Assembly: GCA_004194705.1 (NCBI GenBank)
Contig: SADC01000002.1
Location: 186,001 to 250,000, forward strand
Reading direction: 5' to 3'
Length of the DNA: 64,000 nt
Source of the DNA: Ditylenchus dipsaci
Taxonomy: Eukaryota; Nematoda; Chromadorea; Rhabditida; Anguinidae
The notes under the pieces are model-generated. The model was given only the letters and a program-made list of their open reading frames with translations. It had not been told where the DNA came from and did not search any database. Position numbers and translations under genes: made by a program. Positions 58,565 to 64,000 of the stretch are shown here, one piece after another. The number at the start of each line of letters is the position of its first letter. Position 1 is the stretch's first letter.

Positions 58565-59177
58565 ACAGGGTGGGCCAAAAAAACCTGAAAAAATTCGAAA
58601 ATTTTTGTCAAGGGCCTCCGCCCACTGTCTGATATACAGACTTTTTTTTTGGCATAAGCAAGGATGTTTGAATAACGGCTGTGAGGCCGGTACCGAGTCC
58701 TCTCATTCTGCCGTAGTCTTAGGTCTAGCTCTCTAAGCATGAGATTAACATGGCTCGCTGCACAGGGCTAACTCACTAAGTGGTTGCTTCCCATATGCGT
58801 ATGCTTGCCTTGAAGCTGACCTTATGACCTAAGACTGCAACCATCCATCCTTGTCACACCGAATTCAATAAAAAATAAGAGAGGCATGATGAAATAAAGC
58901 AATAAATAAATGCGACAAGCAAAATTTCAATGGCTGTAACTGTCTAAACCAAACTTTTCAAAAAGTCTGAATTTGAACAGCAAATCATGACATATTTATT
59001 CGAGTTTTTGTTATGATTTTCGAAATATTTTCGCAGTAGCGCGTAGCCCTTCATCTCGGCTTGCAAAATAGCTATCGAACACTGCTGAATAATTTGAGAA
59101 ATATATATAAATTCGAAAGTTTTTAACAAAACAGTGTTAATTTTGAAAAATTGCAGGTTATTTTGGGACACCCTGTA
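58565..59177. mobile_element. Mariner-type non-autonomous element, CAGGGTGGGCCAAAA terminus
   Basis: Starts TACAGGGTGGGCCAAAAAAA and ends TTATTTTGGGACACCCTGTA; TA is part of both edges. About 610 bp with no transposase. Confidence 0.65.
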
Positions 59178-59181
59178 CTTA

Positions 59182-60108
59182 TACAGGGTGATACAAAAAA
59201 CAGTCACATTTTTTGAAAAATTCTATTTTTATTTTTTTAATTAAAATTTTTGAACTTAACTGTGATTTTGTCTACTCCTCTGCAACTTTTTGTGGAAAAT
59301 GATATTTGCGGTGTGTTCGGTACCTAACATGAGTTCGGGTATAGCAAAGAGTGTAAATTCTCTGAGCATAGAATCTCTTCTCAAACCCAGACACAACACA
59401 AAAACTAAATACTGAAAGTTGGATAAATCATGGTTAGAATCAATAAATCATACACTGCGGAGATTTTTAAGGATTTCGGAAATAGGCCAGGCAAGGGCTT
59501 ACGTACATCAATTTTTTAAAAATGTGACTGTTTTTTGTGGGGCAAAACTTTTTTTTTGTCACAGATTCACTTTTTTTTGTACCAGATTCACTTTTTTTTG
59601 TACCAGATTCACTTTTTTTTGTCCCAGATTTCCTCATTTCTGTCCCAGATTTAGCTCAAGCCACAGGGGGACCAAGCACTTACAAAATTGGTCAAAAAAA
59701 TTTTCTCTCATAACAGCCTGAAAGTTTTTCTATAACGTTTCTATCATGTTTTAAGCATTTTCGCCAAAAATTATTTTTTCCGCAAAAATTTTTGCCTTGG
59801 GGGACCAAGGTAGTCCAAAGTTTTCAGGAGCCTGAAATGGGACCTTGGTCCCCCAAGGCAAAAATTTTTGCGGAAAAAATAATTTTTGGCGAAAATGCTT
59901 AAAACATGATAGAAACGTTATAGAAAAACTTTCAGGCTGTTATGAGAGAAAATTTTTTTGACCAATTTTGTAAGTGCTTGGTCCCCCCTGTGGTTTGAGC
60001 TAAATCTGGGACAGAAATGAGGAAATCTGGGACAAAAAAAAGTGAATCTGGTACAAAAAAAGTGAATCTGTGACAAAAAAAGTATTGCCCTTTTTTGTGT
60101 CACCCTGT
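59182..60108. mobile_element. CAGGGTGAYACAAAAAA element with 550-bp internal palindrome
   Basis: Starts TACAGGGTGATACAAAAAAC five bases after the previous element and ends GTGTCACCCTGT. Its right part (59540-60091) is an almost perfect palindrome of 'agattcactttttttgtacc' repeats and CCTTGGGGGACCAAGG blocks centred near 59817. The window start (1-260) carries another copy of its right arm. Confidence 0.65.
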
Positions 60109-60819
60109 TGTGTATGAATAAAAATCAATCTTTTCAAAAAAAAAGTTTTTGACAAATCTGACTTTTGTCTTTTGGGAATTATGTAAATCAAGATTTCAGT
60201 CATATTTCCAATGAATTTTTTTTCAGACGATTGATTTTGCATGTAGAAAAATATCGAAAAACAACGTTTTCATCGTTTTTAGGATAGACAAATTATTTAG
60301 GGGTGTTTTGAACATGATTTAAGAAAAATTATGAAATGTGCCTTCGGACTAAATAAGTTCTATTTTTCCTATTTATGTGTTAGCTTTTAAAATAAAATAT
60401 AAAGAAGTATATAAAATAAGTTTTAAAACGTATGCAATTTTTAATTGTAATCTCATAACTGTTTAAGATTTTAACCTTTCTTTTAAAAGTGCTTATTTAT
60501 CTTTTTTTCTTGACCGCTTGATAAACTGGCACTAGCGGAGAATTGGTGTCCAAAATTGCCTGTTGTTTTTTTTGACAATTTTTTTGTCTTAAAACAAGTT
60601 TTTTCTTGAGATTTCATAAGTCTTTGCCAATAGCATTACTCTTTGCCAACTTTCTTCCTTGTTTTTTTTTCTTGTTTTTTTCAGCTCACTTTTTTTGTTT
60701 CAATTTAATGTAATTTCAGTATTTTATTATCACTTGGAAGGCCATTCAGTTACAAGCACTTCAATATTTGTCACAAAAAGATATTTGGTAGTTATTTTTT
60801 TACGAAATTGCAATCTTTA

Positions 60820-61066
60820 TTTGTTCTTTCTTAGAAACGAAATGGATGGCGTGAACAGCATCCGTGTGCACACCAGCAAGATCGAAGGTTTCTGGAGTCG
60901 CGTGAAACATAAGATGAAAAGGCTTCGCGGAACTATCGAAAACTTGAAGGAATCATATGTATCTGAAGCCGTTTTCTGGCAGTGTAACTGCAATGTAAAG
61001 AAAGAAAATATCATGAAATCATTCTTTGAGCCTGTATCAATGATAAATCGTATCGATAATTATTAA
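60820..61066 (+). pseudogene. Merlin/IS1595-type transposase C-terminal fragment
   Basis: Reads VHTSKIEGFWSRVKHKMKRL followed by RGTIENLKESYVSEAVFW, the C-terminal motif of ISXO2/IS1595-like (Merlin) transposases, where the Glu of IEG.W is the final catalytic acid. The upstream catalytic part is missing. It differs from the Merlin fragment at 29.4 kb. Confidence 0.75.
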
Positions 61067-61089
61067 TTGTAATTTTGTTGTTAATGTGC

Positions 61090-61195
61090 TTTGTGTTTCT
61101 AGAGTTCTTGCGATATGCTTGCCATCGAGAGCGCCAATCACATGCGGAAATCCATACAGAGCATTGAACTCCTGAGCGTTTCGTAACCACTCATC
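61090..61195 (-). pseudogene. PIF/Harbinger-type transposase fragment
   Basis: After a TTTTAG acceptor the minus strand reads DEWLRNAQEFNALYGFPHVI followed by GALDGKHIA, the region around the first catalytic Asp of Harbinger/HARBI1-type transposases. The expected YYNYK segment does not follow, so the piece is truncated; it lies head-on to the Merlin fragment. Confidence 0.7.
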
Positions 61196-61214
61196 CTAAA
61201 ACAAGGCATTAAAC

Positions 61215-61400
61215 TTGAGGGTTGCGGGTTGCAAAATCGTTAAGAAAGGTTTCCAGGAAACGGTTTCAAGAGTTTCCAGGAAACGGTTTCAAGTGTTGCG
61301 TGAAACGGTTTCATGTATTCAAGAAACCATTTCTAGGAAACTAATGGTTTCCAAGAAACCATTGAAACCGTTTCCTGGAAACTGCTTTCATGCAACAGTT
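61215..61400. repeat. GGTTTC/GAAACC palindromic cluster
   Basis: About ten short units of TTTCCAGGAAACGGTTTCA in both directions. Many can pair with each other as hairpins. Confidence 0.65.
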
Positions 61401-63179
61401 TCACGAGTATAAAAAGTGCCAATGTGGATACTGCTTAAATAGACTTCTTATCTATTTTTGCCTAGATCTCGGTCACTGTGCATTGTGTATGTAAAAAACT
61501 AGACGTTTAACGCAAGAGAAAAAACTGTATCTTTTTAATTAATAGATTTCCTACTTTGAGAAAAAGCGTTTTAAGACAAAAAAAGTCATCTTTAGAAACT
61601 TTTGTAATTTTTCACAAGAAGGAAAGCCCCTTTTGTGACCACAAATTTGCCACAAACAATTTTTCGACGAGACTTTTAACTCGAGTCTACTTGTCCCTTT
61701 TTGAAACGCGGTAAGAATCGCCCTAGGCGGGAACGAACTTGAAGAGGGTTGGTGGGTTATCGAGGGTCGACTGTTTTCTATGCATTAAAATGTTTATCTT
61801 TCACAAATTATTTTATTTATATTGCTCAACTCTTTTACTCTTTAATTTTCATTTTTTTCTGAATTGTGTTATTTACGATTGGTCATGTCACTTCTATGAT
61901 TGATGAAATAAGCAAATATAATAAAGTGAGTGTACAATTCACCTGCCCAGCTTAGATAGATATTGTTTGTTTTTTTTTGTTTGAACTGCTCAAAATCAAT
62001 AATACTTTTGTGAGCTCCTACTTCTTATGCGACAAAGGGATGGAACTAACTATTTAAAACTGTTTCACTGGATTTCCACCCATTTGCTCTACATTGCAGT
62101 TTATTTTCTTCTGTTTGTGCTCTCTTTTTAAAATATATAGTGAGCTATGGAAAAAATTTTATCGCAATTTTTAATCGTAACAATGCTAATCTTAAAATTT
62201 TTGGGTTTTTAACTTTATGTTTTAAAATGCTGATTCACCTCTTTGATTGACCGCTTATTTATAATGTGTTTCAAACTTTTGCATTCAAGATCCATAAGGA
62301 ACATTGGATAACCTGTTAAAATGCTCAATTTTTCACTTCCTAATTAAATATTAATTTTTAATTAATTGGACAAAAACTATCCAAGACAAAAAACAGCTGG
62401 CAATTACATTCAAAGCTACTCCTGCTCTCTCCGAAGTAATTAAAAATGCCAGCACATAAACAAAAAAGACCAAGGACTTTTTTATAGAGAAGCAAGAATT
62501 TATAATTGTATTCACAGTTGTGTTTTTAATTTTGTCGACCGAATTTTTAGAGCTTTGAAATTTTTCGAATTTGAGCTTTGACAGTGCGATTTTGTTTCTC
62601 TGGTTTTTTGAAGTTGTTACGATATTTACAGATACGTGGGTATTGTGTGTGTAATAGGAATAGGCTTTGTTGGAATAGTCTATGGACCAGCGTGTGTCGA
62701 AAAAACAATTTTTTTGGGGGAAACCTTCTTTTCAACTTATTATGCTTTTTTGCAACTGATCTATAGGGGAAACATTCCTATTTTTTATTTTCAAAAATAG
62801 TGTGATACTATTTTTACAGTAAAACCGAGGAGCTGTTTGGGGGAAGGGGGTGGCGTATAAAAACTACTTAGAAGACGTCTATGGAACAGCATGCATACCA
62901 AGATTTTGGCAAGAAGCATATACCACAGTTTTTCTGTGCGGTGGATCCCAGTAACCAAAATATTTTATTTTTTAAAAAGCCCCCCCCCTCTAAGTTCCTG
63001 ATTGTCAACAATTTGTTTACTCTAAATCCAATTAAGCAAACAGGGTACAATAGTAGTGAAATCAAGGTTTGCAATAGTGAATGATATTCTCACGTTGATT
63101 TGGTACAATTTCAGTAATGCTTTTTTCCATCTGTCCTTTAACTGTAGCGGACTGCTCAAAACCACATTTTTATACAATT
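61401..63179. other. Intergenic DNA, no gene seen
   Basis: Only short ORFs without domains. 62868-63084 is open on both strands but has no recognisable product. Confidence 0.45.
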
Positions 63180-63959
63180 TTACTTTCTTCTTCCTTCTAC
63201 TTTCAATAGTTGAATAACTACTTTCTTGATGTCACTTTTCGAGTGCAAATAAGACAGAAGTTTTTCAATCATTTGGCGTAAATAGCTGCGTCTTAGAGGA
63301 GTTTTTTTCGCGTATATATAATTGCAGAACAAGTTGATTTTCTTGATTTATATTTTCTTTGAAAAGTAATACTGATTCATTCATATAATCGTAACACTTG
63401 AACCCCTTTTCCTCAGAGTCAATTTTGCCAACAATTGCTTCGAGTGAAGTACGATTGTGTTCATTATTCCAAGGAGCGAAATCACGAGGATAATATACCA
63501 TCGTAATCAAATCTGAGTCTTTTTGTAAATGCTTTTTAGCGAATGAATCCTTCAAACTGCTTTTCATTATTGGCACAAAATTTAATTGTGTTAAATCATT
63601 TTGAAGCTTAATGTCTTTCTTTTCCATCTGAATGTAGTATTTTTGAGAAGTGATTTGTCTCACCATGCAACCAATTAATTCTTCTGCAACGGGTGTTCCT
63701 TTGTTCTTCTTTTTATGAGTAGATAAGTGTAATCTTCATAGTAATACTCATAAAGCACGGCGTTTTTCGAACCATGAAGATCGGAATAAGCGAAAACACC
63801 TAGATTATCATGATGCGCCAGTTCATATTTGGGCTTCAGATTTTCTTCTATACCATCAAGTTTTATTTTTTTTATCTTTTGGCATTCATCTTCGCTTGAT
63901 ATCCACTCACAAATAAGCAGCAAGACAAGTAATACAGCAGCGTTTGTCAAGGAAAGCAT
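63180..63959 (-). CDS. Secreted protein of unknown family, two homopolymer frameshifts
   Basis: Starts at ATG 63959, immediately after a TTTTAG acceptor. MLSLTNAAVLLVLLLICEW is a signal peptide, followed by a charged mature region of about 235 residues (ELAHHDNLGVFAYSDLHGSK, later DLITMVYYPRDFAPWNNEHN). Three frames are needed: 63959-63715, about 63710-63309 and 63301-63180. The breaks fall at a five-T run (63710-63714) and a seven-T run (63302-63308). One extra base in the first and one fewer in the second restore a single protein of about 259 residues ending at TAA 63182-63180. This looks like assembly error rather than decay. No intron, no catalytic motif, few cysteines. No family recognised. 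Confidence 0.65.
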
Positions 63960-64000
63960 CTAAAATGAGAAAATAAAGCAGGGGCGAAGGTAAAATTTGT

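Noticed and set aside
1..64000. CRISPR array, phage, operon or bacterial defence system
   Set aside because: Direct repeats are minisatellites or transposon arms; genes are intron-containing eukaryotic genes.

Overview
This window reads as nuclear DNA of an invertebrate animal. It is AT-rich. The genes are split into many short exons, with introns often only about 45-55 bp long and ending in TTTCAG or TTTTAG. The rest is crowded with nested DNA transposons, foldback elements and MITEs. An acceptor-like AG lies 0-9 nt upstream of the start ATG of four gene models, and of a fifth candidate start, which suggests spliced-leader trans-splicing. With the intron style, this makes a nematode plausible, but I cannot prove it. 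There is no operon, CRISPR array or other prokaryotic feature.

Genes, left to right. 407-1253 (+): 3' exons of a bestrophin-family anion channel. 12660-22072 (-): a seven-exon gene of 466 codons whose phases all agree. It carries a Nup98 GLEBS-like motif (the Rae1/Gle2-binding segment) but no FG repeats. Its fourth intron, about 6 kb, holds several nested transposons. 23518-26225 (-): seven phase-consistent exons encoding the end of one EndoU endoribonuclease domain followed by a complete second one. 27516-37554 (+): a divergent KCNQ-like voltage-gated potassium channel. 38946-40231 (-): a signal-peptide exon and degenerate EndoU N-terminal exons, possibly the 5' end of the gene at 23.5-26.2 kb, in which case the KCNQ gene would be nested in its intron. 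48379-48683 (+): two exons of a heparan/glucosamine-6-sulfatase-type sulfatase with the CCPSR active site, then nothing. 63180-63959 (-): an unrecognised secreted protein broken only by two homopolymer-length frameshifts. 56288-56753 (+): an unassigned ORF.

Mobile DNA. I could read relics of Ty3/gypsy (gag-protease), pogo/Tigger (three fragments), mariner, two Merlin/IS1595-type, one PIF/Harbinger and one non-LTR (CR1/Jockey-like) element, plus tRNA-derived SINE pieces. Several non-autonomous families can be delimited by terminal inverted repeats and target duplications: hAT-like elements with 8-bp duplications, pogo-like MITEs starting CCGTATTTCCTCTAAT, MITEs starting CAGTCGA/CAGTCAACTCTCGATA, mariner-type elements starting CAGGGTG, and long foldback elements of 1.2-1.9 kb. 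A G-rich 20-bp-class minisatellite occurs in opposite orientations at 46.9-47.5 kb and 55.5-56.2 kb.

How it fits together: the genes are probably independent housekeeping, signalling and secreted functions (chloride and potassium channels, secreted RNase, extracellular sulfatase). The main organising force is transposon accumulation in introns and intergenic space. Several otherwise intact genes break only at A or T runs, which points to residual assembly error as well as real decay.
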